From Bacteroidota bacterium (GTDB lineage Bacteria > Bacteroidota > Bacteroidia > Bacteroidales > Tenuifilaceae): DNA of 64,000 nt. Both the position numbers and the translations under genes were made by a program. Position 1 is the stretch's first letter, and the number at the start of each line of letters is the position of its first letter. The notes under the pieces were generated by a model, which had not been told where the DNA came from, did not search any database, and saw only the letters and a list, made by a program, of their open reading frames with translations. Below, piece by piece: positions 20,458-29,256 of this stretch. The stretch is taken from assembly GCA_029560875.1 (NCBI GenBank), contig JAKQKB010000171.1, positions 1 through 64,000 on the forward strand, in the 5' to 3' direction.

Positions 20458-20691
20458 TTAATCTCTTGCATGCTCATAGCATGTAGCACATTCGTTATTT
20501 TTTTTCTTTCCCCAGCACTTAATCTCGTCGTGCCTAGGACAGCTTACACCTCTTTTTCGGAGTTCTTTATTGTGACCAGCAGAGGTTTCTGGAAATTTAT
20601 GGGTTTTGTGGAAAAGTATTTTTATCGCCATACCAAGTAAGGCTAAGAAAAGAATACCAGCAGCAAGCGCTATTAGTTTTAATATTTCCAT
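20458..20691 (-). CDS. Small Cys-containing single-pass membrane protein, paralogue of its neighbour
   Basis: 77 residues. The membrane segment MEILKLIALAAGILFLALLG closely resembles that of the 20240-20431 product. It is followed by a soluble tail with four cysteines (VSCPRH, IKCWG, ECATCYEH) and several histidines, which looks metal- or cluster-binding. The two genes are 26 bases apart and probably co-transcribed, with this one first. Exact function unknown; the cysteine spacing differs from the downstream paralogue, so the two tails are not simple copies. Confidence 0.65.
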   Translation of the reverse strand: MEILKLIALAAGILFLALLGMAIKILFHKTHKFPETSAGHNKELRKRGVSCPRHDEIKCWGKKKNNECATCYEHARD

Positions 20692-20725
20692 TACTTAATT
20701 TTTCACAAAAGTAAAATTTGAAATT

Positions 20726-20754
20726 CACATTATTGATTTTTTAATCAATTTGTG
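20726..20754. promoter_or_regulatory. Dyad between divergent genes
   Basis: CACA-TT-ATTGATT, then TTTT, then AATCAAT-T-TGTG forms an imperfect dyad with a perfect 7-bp core. It lies between the minus-strand start at 20691 and the plus-strand promoter at 20828. Could be an operator or a weak hairpin; no further support. Confidence 0.3.
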
Positions 20755-20827
20755 TCCGTCAAGATTTATAAGAACTCCAAATCTTGTTTTATCATTCTGT
20801 ATTAACAACAGAAAGTTCTTGTTGTTC

Positions 20828-20857
20828 TTGGAAATTTTAAAAATATTATTAATTTTG
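20828..20857 (+). promoter_or_regulatory. Bacteroidota-type promoter for the FlgO-like gene
   Basis: TTG at 20828-20830, exactly 19 bases, then TAATTTTG at 20850-20857. This matches the -33/-7 pattern of the primary sigma factor in Bacteroidota. The start codon is at 20883, giving a leader of about 20 bases. Confidence 0.7.
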
Positions 20858-20882
20858 TTGAGGAATATAAATTTTATGTAAA

Positions 20883-21407
20883 ATGATTTATTTAGCATAT
20901 GTAGTTTTTCTTATACTTAATTTAAACCAACCACAACCTATACTCAACGAAACAATTGAGGAATCAGTTAACCAGTTTACCAAAGAGTTAGCAAATAAAT
21001 ACTCGAGTAATTTTAAGGTTAGTGTTGCTATCCTTGAATTTCGCACCTCTTCAAATAAAGTATCTCGTCTCAATCAGTTAATCCAAAAAGAGTTACATCA
21101 GTCTATTGCGGCTTACAATAACTTTAAAGTTATCGAGCAGTATAGTGTTAATCATATTTTAGAAGAGCAAGGGTGGAGCTTGGAGAACGCTAATAGTTTT
21201 AAGTCTTACTCAGCTATCAATGAAAAATTGTTTAAAAATACGGGTACAATTGCAGATGTGTTTCTTTATGGGATAATATCCTTAGATGAAGAAAATGTGT
21301 TCATTACTGGATGTATTGTCCCAGGAGGAGTGATATCTAACGGTTCCAAGAAAACTTTTAAAATTCCAGTTAATAATTTGCCTTCAGATTACTTGGAGAA
21401 AGATTGA
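20883..21407 (+). CDS. FlgO/CsgG/LpoB-like envelope protein
   Basis: 174 residues with a short hydrophobic N-terminus (MIYLAYVVFLILNLN) that may be a signal peptide or anchor. The body shows the FlgO/CsgG-type pattern: a strand VSVAILEFRTSS, a helix with LIQKELHQSI, then FKVIEQYSVNHILEEQGWS and later GTIADVFLYGIIS. In the family this fold occurs in periplasmic or outer membrane accessory proteins. Nothing in the neighbourhood fixes a role. A good promoter precedes it, and the next gene starts 99 bases later. Confidence 0.55.
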   Translation: MIYLAYVVFLILNLNQPQPILNETIEESVNQFTKELANKYSSNFKVSVAILEFRTSSNKVSRLNQLIQKELHQSIAAYNNFKVIEQYSVNHILEEQGWSLENANSFKSYSAINEKLFKNTGTIADVFLYGIISLDEENVFITGCIVPGGVISNGSKKTFKIPVNNLPSDYLEKD

Positions 21408-21506
21408 TTATTAAATACAACCTTGATTTGTTAGTTCTTGTTTAGAACAATCTTTTAGTTTTGTTGTTGTGTAATGCAAAAAGTTATTACATAAATTTAG
21501 TTGATT

Positions 21507-23921
21507 ATGTCTAAACAGAATACTACGCAATTTTCGAAAGAGGAAATTTTAAACGACTACTATTTGGCTACACTTAGCCGTCAAATTAGTTTGATGGGGC
21601 GTAAAGAGGTTTTAACCGGAAAGGCAAAATTTGGAATTTTTGGTGATGGTAAGGAGTTAGCCCAAATTGCTTTGGCAAAATTTTATAAGGAAGGCGATTG
21701 GCGCTCAGGCTACTATCGTGACCAAACCTTTATGATGGCCGTTGGGGCTTTTTCAGCCGAAGAATTTTTTGCACAACTTTACGGTCAAACCGATGTTAAG
21801 TTGAATCCTGGCAATGCAGGCCGTACTTTTAACAATCACTTTGCTACCCGTAGTTTGAACGAGGATGGTACTTGGAAGGATTTAACCAAGCAGCGTAATA
21901 GTACTGCAGATATATCCCCTACAGCAGGTCAAATGCCACGATTGTTGGGTCTTGCATGGGCTTCAAAGTTGTTTAGAGATAATAAGGAATTATCAAAGTA
22001 TAATAAGTTTAGCAACAGTGGAAACGAGGTTGCATTTGGAACCATTGGCGATGCCAGTACATCCGAGGGCCATTTTTGGGAAACAATAAATGCCGCTGCT
22101 GTTATGCAAGTTCCAATGGCTTTAGCAGTTTGGGACGATGGTTATGGAATTTCTGTTCCTCGCGAGTATCAAACTACCAAGGGAAGTATCTCCGAGTTAC
22201 TTAAAGGTTTCGAGAAAGGTGATAAGGATTCTACAGGCATAATTTTATACAAAGTAAAAGGTTGGGATTATGCAGGGATGATTGCTGCTTTCTCCGAAGG
22301 GGTTGAGCGCGCTCGTAAAGAGCATGTACCTGTTGTTTTTCACGTTACAGAGATTACTCAACCTCAAGGTCACTCTACATCGGGTTCGCACGAGCGTTAC
22401 AAATCCGCAGAGCGTCTTGAGTGGGAAAAAGAGTTTGATTGTAATAGACGATTCCACGATTGGATTGTAAAGGAGAAAATTGCCACAGAGCAAGAGCTTG
22501 CTCAGACTGAGCAAAAAGCTATTGATGATGCAAAGATTGCACGCGATAAAGCTTGGGATGCTTTTACATCACCAGTAAAAAAGGAGCGCGACGAGTTAAT
22601 TAAGATTATCGATAATCGCTCCTGTATGTGTAAACGTGAGCATGTTGATAAAGTAGGAATTATTACGAATCAACTAAAGGCTATTCAGAGTCCTATCCGC
22701 AAGGATAACATGAGTGCAGCCAAGAAAATTCTACGTCACGTTTGTACAGACTGTACAATGCGTAGTAAACTTCAAGCCGATTTGAGTGCTTGGTTGGACC
22801 GTAACCAAAAGGATGGACATGATAGGTATAGTTCTGATTTGTACTGCGAAACCGACCGTGCTGCATGGAAAATCAAGGAAGTAAAACCAGTATTTTCTGA
22901 GAATTCACCAATGGTAAATGGTAGAGAAATACTTCGTGATAATTGGGATAAAGTATTTGAGAAAAATCCGTTAGTAGTTGCATTTGGCGAAGATGTTGGT
23001 GGTATTGGTGGCGTAAACCAATCGTACGAGGGAATTCAGGCTAAGTATGGTAAAAATAGAATTACCGATACCGGTATTCGAGAAGCCACCATACTTGGTC
23101 AAGGATTAGGCCTTGCTTTACGTGGAATGCGTCCAATAACCGAAATTCAGTATTTCGATTATCTGCTCTATGCGCTTCAAACCATGAGCGATGATGTGGC
23201 CACAACTCGCTGGAGAACTAAAGGCGGACAAATGGCTCCAATGATTATTAGCACTCGCGGGCATAGGTTAGAGGGTGTTTGGCACTCTGGGTCCCCTCTT
23301 AGTATGGTAATTAACTCAATTCGTGGAATATATGTTTGCGTTCCACGCAATATGACTCAAGCCGCAGGATTCTACAATACTCTGCTCGAATCCGACGACC
23401 CCGCTTTGGTTATTGAACCGCTAAATGGTTATCGTTTAAAGGAACGTAGACCCGATAATGTTGGGGAGTACAAAGTGCCACTGGGCATTCCAGAGATTTT
23501 AAAGGAAGGAACCGATGTTACGCTTGTAACTTATGGTAGTTGTGTTCGAATTGCGCAGGATGCTGTTGACCAACTCGCTGAATTTGGAATTTCGGTGGAG
23601 TTAATAGATGTTCAAACATTACTTCCGTTCGATTTACCAAATATTGTTTTGGAGTCGATTAAGAAAACAAATCGTGTTGTATTCTTTGATGAGGATGTTC
23701 CCGGAGGAGCAACTGCATTTATGATGCAGAAGGTGCTTGAGGAACGCAATGGTTATCAGTACTTAGATTCTGCTCCCAAAACAATTACTGCGAAGGAGCA
23801 CCGTCCTGCTTTCTCAACCGATGGCGATTACTTCTCCAATCCAAATGCTGAGGATGTTTTCGATGGAATCTATCAGCTAATGCACGAGGCCAATCCAAAA
23901 CGATATCCAAAATTATACTAG
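21507..23921 (+). CDS. 2-oxoacid dehydrogenase E1, fused alpha and beta subunits
   Basis: 804 residues from the ATG at 21507. Residues 1 to about 340 are an E1-alpha domain with the thiamine diphosphate motif GDASTSEGHFWETINAA. Residues from about 460 to the end are an E1-beta transketolase-like domain (VAFGEDVGGIGG, HSGSPLSM, FFDEDVPGGA). Best match by pattern is branched-chain 2-oxoacid dehydrogenase: oxidative decarboxylation of branched 2-oxoacids, feeding branched acyl-CoA to fatty acid synthesis. No E2 or E3 gene is nearby. The linker carries two cysteine pairs (SCMCKR near 372 and CTDC near 413) that are odd for E1. A -7-like TAGTTTTG lies at 21456-21463. Confidence 0.88.
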   Translation: MSKQNTTQFSKEEILNDYYLATLSRQISLMGRKEVLTGKAKFGIFGDGKELAQIALAKFYKEGDWRSGYYRDQTFMMAVGAFSAEEFFAQLYGQTDVKLNPGNAGRTFNNHFATRSLNEDGTWKDLTKQRNSTADISPTAGQMPRLLGLAWASKLFRDNKELSKYNKFSNSGNEVAFGTIGDASTSEGHFWETINAAAVMQVPMALAVWDDGYGISVPREYQTTKGSISELLKGFEKGDKDSTGIILYKVKGWDYAGMIAAFSEGVERARKEHVPVVFHVTEITQPQGHSTSGSHERYKSAERLEWEKEFDCNRRFHDWIVKEKIATEQELAQTEQKAIDDAKIARDKAWDAFTSPVKKERDELIKIIDNRSCMCKREHVDKVGIITNQLKAIQSPIRKDNMSAAKKILRHVCTDCTMRSKLQADLSAWLDRNQKDGHDRYSSDLYCETDRAAWKIKEVKPVFSENSPMVNGREILRDNWDKVFEKNPLVVAFGEDVGGIGGVNQSYEGIQAKYGKNRITDTGIREATILGQGLGLALRGMRPITEIQYFDYLLYALQTMSDDVATTRWRTKGGQMAPMIISTRGHRLEGVWHSGSPLSMVINSIRGIYVCVPRNMTQAAGFYNTLLESDDPALVIEPLNGYRLKERRPDNVGEYKVPLGIPEILKEGTDVTLVTYGSCVRIAQDAVDQLAEFGISVELIDVQTLLPFDLPNIVLESIKKTNRVVFFDEDVPGGATAFMMQKVLEERNGYQYLDSAPKTITAKEHRPAFSTDGDYFSNPNAEDVFDGIYQLMHEANPKRYPKLY

Positions 23922-23936
23922 AAGTATTTTAACAAT

Positions 23937-23980
23937 AACTCTGACAGGGCTAAAAACCTTGTCAGAGTTTTTGTTTTTTT
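23937..23980 (+). terminator. Terminator after the E1 gene
   Basis: AACTCTGACAGG (23937-23948) pairs with CCTTGTCAGAGTT (23957-23969) around an A-rich loop, followed by TTTTTGTTTTTTT. It sits 15 bases after the E1 stop codon and also lies between convergent genes. Confidence 0.85.
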
Positions 23981-23999
23981 GTATTAACTATATTTGAAG

Positions 24000-25502
24000 T
24001 TACTGCTCAAACTTTAATTCAGCTTCCTCCATTTTTGCATCATCCGCCTCAATTTTCTTAATCTCTTCGTCGGTGTACTTTCTAATTTTAATGTTGAAAG
24101 TAGCCATAAATACACTCATGAATGGGCTAATAATATTGAAAAATGCATAAGGAGCATACGTTAAGGTTGGAACTCCCAGCACAGCCGCTTGCGTTGCACC
24201 GCAAGTATTCCAAGGTATCAATGCTGAAGTTACGGTTCCAGAGTCCTCCAATGTCCTACTCAAAAGTTCAGGTTTTAATCCTCGCTTACGGAAAGTTTTT
24301 GCAAACATCCGACCTGGTACAACAATTGAAATATATTGGTCTGATGCTGTAACATTAAAGAACAGGCAACTTCCAACAACCGAAGCAACAAGGGAGCCCG
24401 TTGATTTTGCAAATCGAATAATGGTTTCAGTTATTTTAACCAATAAACCTGCCGACTCCATAACACCCCCGAAAATCATTGCGGTGAGAATTAACCAAAT
24501 AGTATTCATCATTCCAGCCATTCCTCTTGTTGTTAGTAATTCACTAATTTGAGGGTTGGATGTTTCTACCGAAACTTGTCCGTACATACTTTTCATTACA
24601 GTTATATACGATGCTTTAGCATAGTTGTCTGTAACTCCAGATATTTGCTCAATTATGTGGGGTTGAAGGATTATTGCAAAAACTCCACCAAGTAATGCTC
24701 CAAACATAATGGAGGGTAATGGTGGAAGTTTTTTTACGATGACTACTATTAAAAGTACCGGAACTAAAAATAACCAAGGAGATATGTTGAAAGTTGAATC
24801 CAACGTGCTAAGAGTATTTGAAATATCGGCGGTACCATCAAATTTATATGTAAACCCAATCACAAGAAAAATGATAAGAGTGATTATTAGAGTTGGTGCG
24901 GTTGTGTAAACCATATACCTTACGTGCGTAAATAAATCTGTACCAGCCATTGCAGGGGCAAGGTTTGTTGTGTCGCTTAACGGTGACATTTTGTCGCCAA
25001 AGTAAGCACCCGAAATTATTGCGCCGGCAACAATTGCAGGATTGAATCCCAGCGCATTTCCTATGCCTAGCAATGCAACACCAATGGTTGCTACCGTCGA
25101 CCAAGAACTGCCTGTTGCTAAAGAGACTAAAGCACAGATTACTACAGTTGCAAAAAGAAAAATTTTAGGATGTAGAATTTGAAGTCCATAGTATATCATA
25201 GTCGGAACAACACCACTTATCATCCAAGTGCCGGCCAGAGCACCTATTAGCATCAGTATCAATATTGAAGGCATTGAGGCTCCAATGGTTTTTACTATTA
25301 TACCCCGGACACTATACCAACTATGACCCAAGTAAATTGCAATTACCGCTCCAATGGTAGAGGCTAAAAGCAGTGCTATTTGGTTTGCACCTGAGAGTGT
25401 GTCGTTGCCAAAGTAAATAACATTTAACGATAGGAACAGAATAAGGAATATAATAGGTATAAATCCTTGAAGCAAGTTTGGTTGTTTAATTGTTCTGGCC
25501 AT
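24000..25502 (-). CDS. nhaC: NhaC-family Na+/H+ antiporter
   Basis: 500 residues with about eleven hydrophobic segments from residue 10 to 470 and a charged cytoplasmic tail. The NhaC family pattern is visible: SWYSVRGIIVKTIGASMPSI, ISGAYFGDKMSPLSDTTNLA, then FFNVTASDQYISIVVPGRMF and PWNTCGATQAAVLGVP. Members exchange sodium, or a Na+/H+ for malate/lactate pair, across the inner membrane. The substrate is not fixed by sequence. It is a single gene between the E1 terminator and the region upstream of yqgE. Confidence 0.88.
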   Translation of the reverse strand: MARTIKQPNLLQGFIPIIFLILFLSLNVIYFGNDTLSGANQIALLLASTIGAVIAIYLGHSWYSVRGIIVKTIGASMPSILILMLIGALAGTWMISGVVPTMIYYGLQILHPKIFLFATVVICALVSLATGSSWSTVATIGVALLGIGNALGFNPAIVAGAIISGAYFGDKMSPLSDTTNLAPAMAGTDLFTHVRYMVYTTAPTLIITLIIFLVIGFTYKFDGTADISNTLSTLDSTFNISPWLFLVPVLLIVVIVKKLPPLPSIMFGALLGGVFAIILQPHIIEQISGVTDNYAKASYITVMKSMYGQVSVETSNPQISELLTTRGMAGMMNTIWLILTAMIFGGVMESAGLLVKITETIIRFAKSTGSLVASVVGSCLFFNVTASDQYISIVVPGRMFAKTFRKRGLKPELLSRTLEDSGTVTSALIPWNTCGATQAAVLGVPTLTYAPYAFFNIISPFMSVFMATFNIKIRKYTDEEIKKIEADDAKMEEAELKFEQ

Positions 25503-25697
25503 TTTTTAAAGTTTTTTTTCATGTCGAAGATAGTTATTTAGTTGATTAATACTACTTATCAACATAATTCCATTAAACTTTTACATTGTCTGGCGTCAAA
25601 TATTTGTAAATAAGATGTTTATTTTGGCATAGTTTTCGATTAGTATAGTTTGGGTTTTAATCTGACATTTTTAAGTTTATCACATAAATCTTACAAA

Positions 25698-26297
25698 ATG
25701 GCCACTTCAAAAGAACTAGGATTCGATTTTTTTAAGTTCAATTTTGAGCAAATTCCACCCAAAGGCGGACGCCTTTTAATTGCTCAACCCGAACTGTCCG
25801 ACCCATTCTTTAAAAGAACGGTGATATTCTTAATCGACCACGATAAGAATGGCTCCATGGGATTTATTATCAACCGTCAACTAAATCTTAGTTTAGGTAA
25901 TATAATTAGTGGATTTCCTGATATCGATGTAAATATTTCCGTTGGCGGTCCTGTAAGTTCCGAAACAATAAACTTCCTTCACACCTTTGGCGATGTTGTC
26001 CCAAACTCCGTTAATGTTGGGAATGGGCTTTACCTCAATGGTGATATTGACGCCATAAAAGGATTAGCAATTGCAGGCAAACTGAATAAGGAGAATTTTA
26101 GAGTTTTTATAGGTTACGCTGGTTGGGGTGCTCGGCAACTGAATAAGGAGTTAAAAGAGGACTCGTGGGTAGTTGCCAATTTGGATTCGGCTCAAATGAT
26201 GAAAGGGCTTTACGATAACTGGTACTTTACTGTTCAGCAACTAGGGAAAAGATTTAAAGCTTGGACTATCTATCCCGAAAATCCTTCCTTAAACTGA
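25698..26297 (+). CDS. YqgE/AlgH family protein
   Basis: 199 residues from the ATG at 25698; an upstream TTG at 25650 would add 16 residues with no family support. The family signature is clear: GGRLLIAQPELSDPFFKRTV, then HDKNGSMGFIINR, VGGPVSS, and GYAGWGARQLNKEL. YqgE/AlgH proteins are compact cytoplasmic proteins of uncertain biochemical role. It converges on, and overlaps by 9 bases, the class IV aminotransferase gene. Confidence 0.9.
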   Translation: MATSKELGFDFFKFNFEQIPPKGGRLLIAQPELSDPFFKRTVIFLIDHDKNGSMGFIINRQLNLSLGNIISGFPDIDVNISVGGPVSSETINFLHTFGDVVPNSVNVGNGLYLNGDIDAIKGLAIAGKLNKENFRVFIGYAGWGARQLNKELKEDSWVVANLDSAQMMKGLYDNWYFTVQQLGKRFKAWTIYPENPSLN

Positions 26298-27152
26298 TTT
26301 TGGGAAAGTATACCTATTTAAAGCATCAATAATTTTTTTGCTTGCATTGCAGAAGTAACGGTTCTGCTTTATTCCTAGCACCCAGCGTATTCCGTTAATC
26401 GAGTTGGTGAGGAAAACCTCATCGCTATCCATAAGAGCTTTAATGCTAAACGCAACCTGATTGTTGATTTCGTATCCCAATGTTGGGGCAATTTTACACA
26501 CAACCTCGCGCATTATTCCAGGAATACAACCTTCTGCTAAAGATGGAGTGTAAATGGTGTTACCTTTCACAATAAATATATTTGACGATATTGTTTCGGA
26601 CACTCTATCCTCATTGTTCAGAATTATGCAATCGTCCAGTTCGTTTGCTTTTCGGTATAAACCAGCCTTTACAAAAAGTAGTGCGTTACAACTTTTTACT
26701 GACGAGAGTTTATTTATTGGCTTTTTGATATCGGTGTAAATATCAAGTAAATATCCTTGCTTGTTGAGTTCGTAAAAGGTTGTGCTTAGTTCTTGGGTTT
26801 GAATAAGAACTCCTGCATTATTATTGGTTGGTGTGTAAAAACCATCGCTATTTCGGAATACCGTTATTCTAACGCGAGCGTTTCCAAAAAACCGATTCTT
26901 ATTCAGTAAACGGGTAATAGTGTCGGAGATAAACGTTTCGTTCAAGTAAGGTGGAATATCTATCTCCAAAACCTTCATGCCCTTAATAAGTCGGGCAAGG
27001 TGGAGTGGGAGATGTTTGGCCTCTGTGCCGTATGCTAAGATTGTTTCAAAAACTCCATCGCCATATAGAAACGACCTATTGCTAGGGAGCAGCGCTGGGT
27101 TGTTTCCATCCAAAATATTTCCATCAATCCAAATGAAGTTTTTTGTAGGCAT
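26289..27152 (-). CDS. Class IV aminotransferase (PabC/IlvE/Dat-like)
   Basis: 287 residues. The fold-type IV PLP pattern is present: FIWIDGNILDG at the start, SNRSFLYGDGVFETI, the lysine in SVKSCNALLFV as PLP anchor, and SSNIFIVKGNTIYTPSLAEGCIPGIMR for phosphate binding. Members are aminodeoxychorismate lyases (folate pathway), D-amino acid or branched-chain transaminases; the GDGVFET motif and length fit a PabC-like lyase, but this is not certain. Last gene of a five-gene minus-strand operon, overlapping the Nudix gene by one base (TAATG). Confidence 0.8.
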   Translation of the reverse strand: MPTKNFIWIDGNILDGNNPALLPSNRSFLYGDGVFETILAYGTEAKHLPLHLARLIKGMKVLEIDIPPYLNETFISDTITRLLNKNRFFGNARVRITVFRNSDGFYTPTNNNAGVLIQTQELSTTFYELNKQGYLLDIYTDIKKPINKLSSVKSCNALLFVKAGLYRKANELDDCIILNNEDRVSETISSNIFIVKGNTIYTPSLAEGCIPGIMREVVCKIAPTLGYEINNQVAFSIKALMDSDEVFLTNSINGIRWVLGIKQNRYFCNASKKIIDALNRYTFPKSV

Positions 27153-27586
27153 TAAATTAACCCTTTTTGAACGGCTAAATTTACTGCTTTTTCGAATAAT
27201 ATTGGTTGAATAAGCGGATAGGTTAAATTATCCGGTAAATTTTTGGAGATGTGTATTTCGGCTATTTCACTATCAGGAAGTGGCCCTAACGTAATTTCTT
27301 GTGCAATAAAAACTCTTCCAGAACTTTTGGCAACATCAGTCTCAACCGAATAGTCTAATAGTTCAGTAAGGTTGAATTGCAATGCGCCTGTTTCCTCAAA
27401 TAGTTCCCGTTTGGCTGCATCATTAACCGATTCGTTTGGTTCAATATGCCCTCCGGGCAATTCCCAGGTGGTTCGTTGTTTATTCCGTACAAATATCCAG
27501 CCTTCTGCTGTAGTTGCAAGGATTACAACGTATTGATGATTGTTATTCTCGGAGATATTAGATGTGTTTACTTTTATGGTCATCAT
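27152..27586 (-). CDS. Nudix hydrolase
   Basis: 144 residues with a full Nudix box near residues 46-68 (GHIEPNESVNDAAKREL followed by FEETGA), preceded by WELPG. Nudix enzymes hydrolyse nucleoside diphosphate derivatives; this one looks like a MutT/8-oxo-dGTPase or general housekeeping type, substrate undetermined. It lies 3 bases after the rhomboid gene and overlaps the aminotransferase start, so it is translated from the same operon mRNA. The start is one of two adjacent ATGs. Confidence 0.85.
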   Translation of the reverse strand: MMTIKVNTSNISENNNHQYVVILATTAEGWIFVRNKQRTTWELPGGHIEPNESVNDAAKRELFEETGALQFNLTELLDYSVETDVAKSSGRVFIAQEITLGPLPDSEIAEIHISKNLPDNLTYPLIQPILFEKAVNLAVQKGLI

Positions 27587-27589
27587 TTT

Positions 27590-28207
27590 TTATATCAACT
27601 TCAAGCTACTCAAGAAGTGTAATATTAATTTTGGGTTAATCAGCAGTGGGTATATAAACCCAAATACAGCTCCAATAAAGTGTGCATCGTGGTTAATGTT
27701 GTCGCCCTCCTTTTTGCTCATGTAGTGTGAGTATGCTAAGTATGCCACGGCAAACACAATCCCCGGGATTGGAATAACCGCCATTAAGTATAAACTCTCG
27801 AGTGGGTCGAAGAAAACACAGAAGAAAACAAACCCCGATACCGCTCCCGATGCTCCCACACTTTGGTAGTAGTAGTTATCCTTATGCTTTTTTAGTGTGG
27901 TAAGTGTGGCAATTACCACTCCACCAAAGTAAAGTACAAAAAAGTGTAGTATTGGATAATCAATGTAGCCACTTGCCTGAAGTTGCTTAAGCCAATGTTC
28001 AACCGCCATCCCAAACGAGTATAGCACAAACATATTTATAAAGAGATGCATGAACCCTGCGTGAACAAAGGCGTGGGTAATAAGCCTATACCATTCCTTG
28101 TTTTTGAAAACACGGTATGGGCTTAAAAGCAGCCGTTGCATAAGATTATTCTCGCCAAAGGCATATAGCGATATGGCAACAGTGACAACTATTATAATTA
28201 GGGTCAT
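27590..28207 (-). CDS. Rhomboid family intramembrane serine protease
   Basis: 205 residues with about six membrane segments. Rhomboid hallmarks: WYRLITHAFVHAGFMHLFINM (the HxxxN segment is within residues 48-58), the catalytic serine Ser120 in GASGA, and the catalytic His176 in DAHFIGAVFG. Rhomboids cleave transmembrane helices within the inner membrane. The substrate is unknown. It sits 2 bases downstream of holA and 3 bases upstream of the Nudix gene, an arrangement that speaks for co-transcription rather than shared function. Confidence 0.9.
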   Translation of the reverse strand: MTLIIIVVTVAISLYAFGENNLMQRLLLSPYRVFKNKEWYRLITHAFVHAGFMHLFINMFVLYSFGMAVEHWLKQLQASGYIDYPILHFFVLYFGGVVIATLTTLKKHKDNYYYQSVGASGAVSGFVFFCVFFDPLESLYLMAVIPIPGIVFAVAYLAYSHYMSKKEGDNINHDAHFIGAVFGFIYPLLINPKLILHFLSSLKLI

Positions 28208-28209
28208 AC

Positions 28210-29250
28210 TTAGTGCAATATTTTGAAAACTAATTCTCGGAGCAGCTCGCCGTGGTCGGTGGAGTTGTTGTTAACTCCCTTCGAGCGCATATCGTAATCG
28301 CGGAGTAGCGCAAAAATATCAATACACTTTTTGGGATCATATTTTTTTGCGGCGGTTTCGTATTCGGCTGTGAAAAATGGGTTTACGCCCAATTCGCGGG
28401 CAATATTCTCTCGGCTTTTATCCTTTAAAAAATGCAACCGGAATATCTTTACAAAGTACTGATGAATTGCCGATACAGTGAGCACAAATGGATTTGCCGA
28501 AGCGTTGTGAGCAAAGTAATCTACAATTCTATTGGCTTTAAGCACATTTTTCTCGCCCAATGCCTTTGTTAGCTCAAAGCGGTTGAAGTCCTTGCTGATG
28601 CCAATATTTTGCTCTATGTTTTGACTTGTAATTTGTTTGTTATCGGGTGGAAGAGTAATGATTAATTTCTCCAGTTCGTGCGAAATTTTGCTTAAATCGT
28701 TACCCAAGTACTCATTGAGTAGATTTGCTGCAACCAAGTCAATCTTGATATTCTTTTGTTTGAGGTAATTTATAATCCAATCGGGTATTTGGTAATCGTA
28801 GAGTTTTTTCGATTCAAAGAAAACACCCTTTTGTTTTGCAAGGTTGGTAACCTTGGTTAGCCTATCGGACTTACCTTTTCCGTCCGATTTAGGTTTGTGG
28901 CAAATTACCAGAATGGTCGAGGGTTGCGGTGTTTTAAGGTAAATTTCGAGGTCGGCAAGGTTTTTTATGTTTTGCGCCTCCTTTACAATGATAACCTGAT
29001 AGTTTGACATCATTGGGAAGCGGCGAGCCGAGTTAATTACATCGGCAATGGAGATATCCTTTCCGTAGATAATTGTTTGGTTGAAAGCTTTTTCTTCTGC
29101 TGTTAGCACATTATCGTCAATGTAGTCCGATATTTTGTCGATGTAGTAAGTTTCGTCGCCGGTAAGAAAATAGATGGGCTTAAAAATCTTGTTTTTAAGC
29201 TCATCTATAATATTGACGTAAGAGTCGAGTGTTAAGTTCTGTTTTGCCAT
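28210..29250 (-). CDS. holA: DNA polymerase III subunit delta
   Basis: 346 residues, usual length for the clamp-loader delta subunit. It starts with a PIYFLTGDETYYIDKISDYI segment, has NSARRFPMMSNYQVIIVKEA in the AAA+-like domain, and ends in the helical collar domain (NPFVLTVSAIHQYFVKIFRL). Delta opens the beta sliding clamp during loading at replication forks. In this operon it follows the AMP nucleosidase gene by 6 bases. Across the divergent region lies the HsdR-N-like gene, a neighbour often seen beside holA in Bacteroidota. Confidence 0.9.
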   Translation of the reverse strand: MAKQNLTLDSYVNIIDELKNKIFKPIYFLTGDETYYIDKISDYIDDNVLTAEEKAFNQTIIYGKDISIADVINSARRFPMMSNYQVIIVKEAQNIKNLADLEIYLKTPQPSTILVICHKPKSDGKGKSDRLTKVTNLAKQKGVFFESKKLYDYQIPDWIINYLKQKNIKIDLVAANLLNEYLGNDLSKISHELEKLIITLPPDNKQITSQNIEQNIGISKDFNRFELTKALGEKNVLKANRIVDYFAHNASANPFVLTVSAIHQYFVKIFRLHFLKDKSRENIARELGVNPFFTAEYETAAKKYDPKKCIDIFALLRDYDMRSKGVNNNSTDHGELLRELVFKILH

Positions 29251-29256
29251 TTATAA

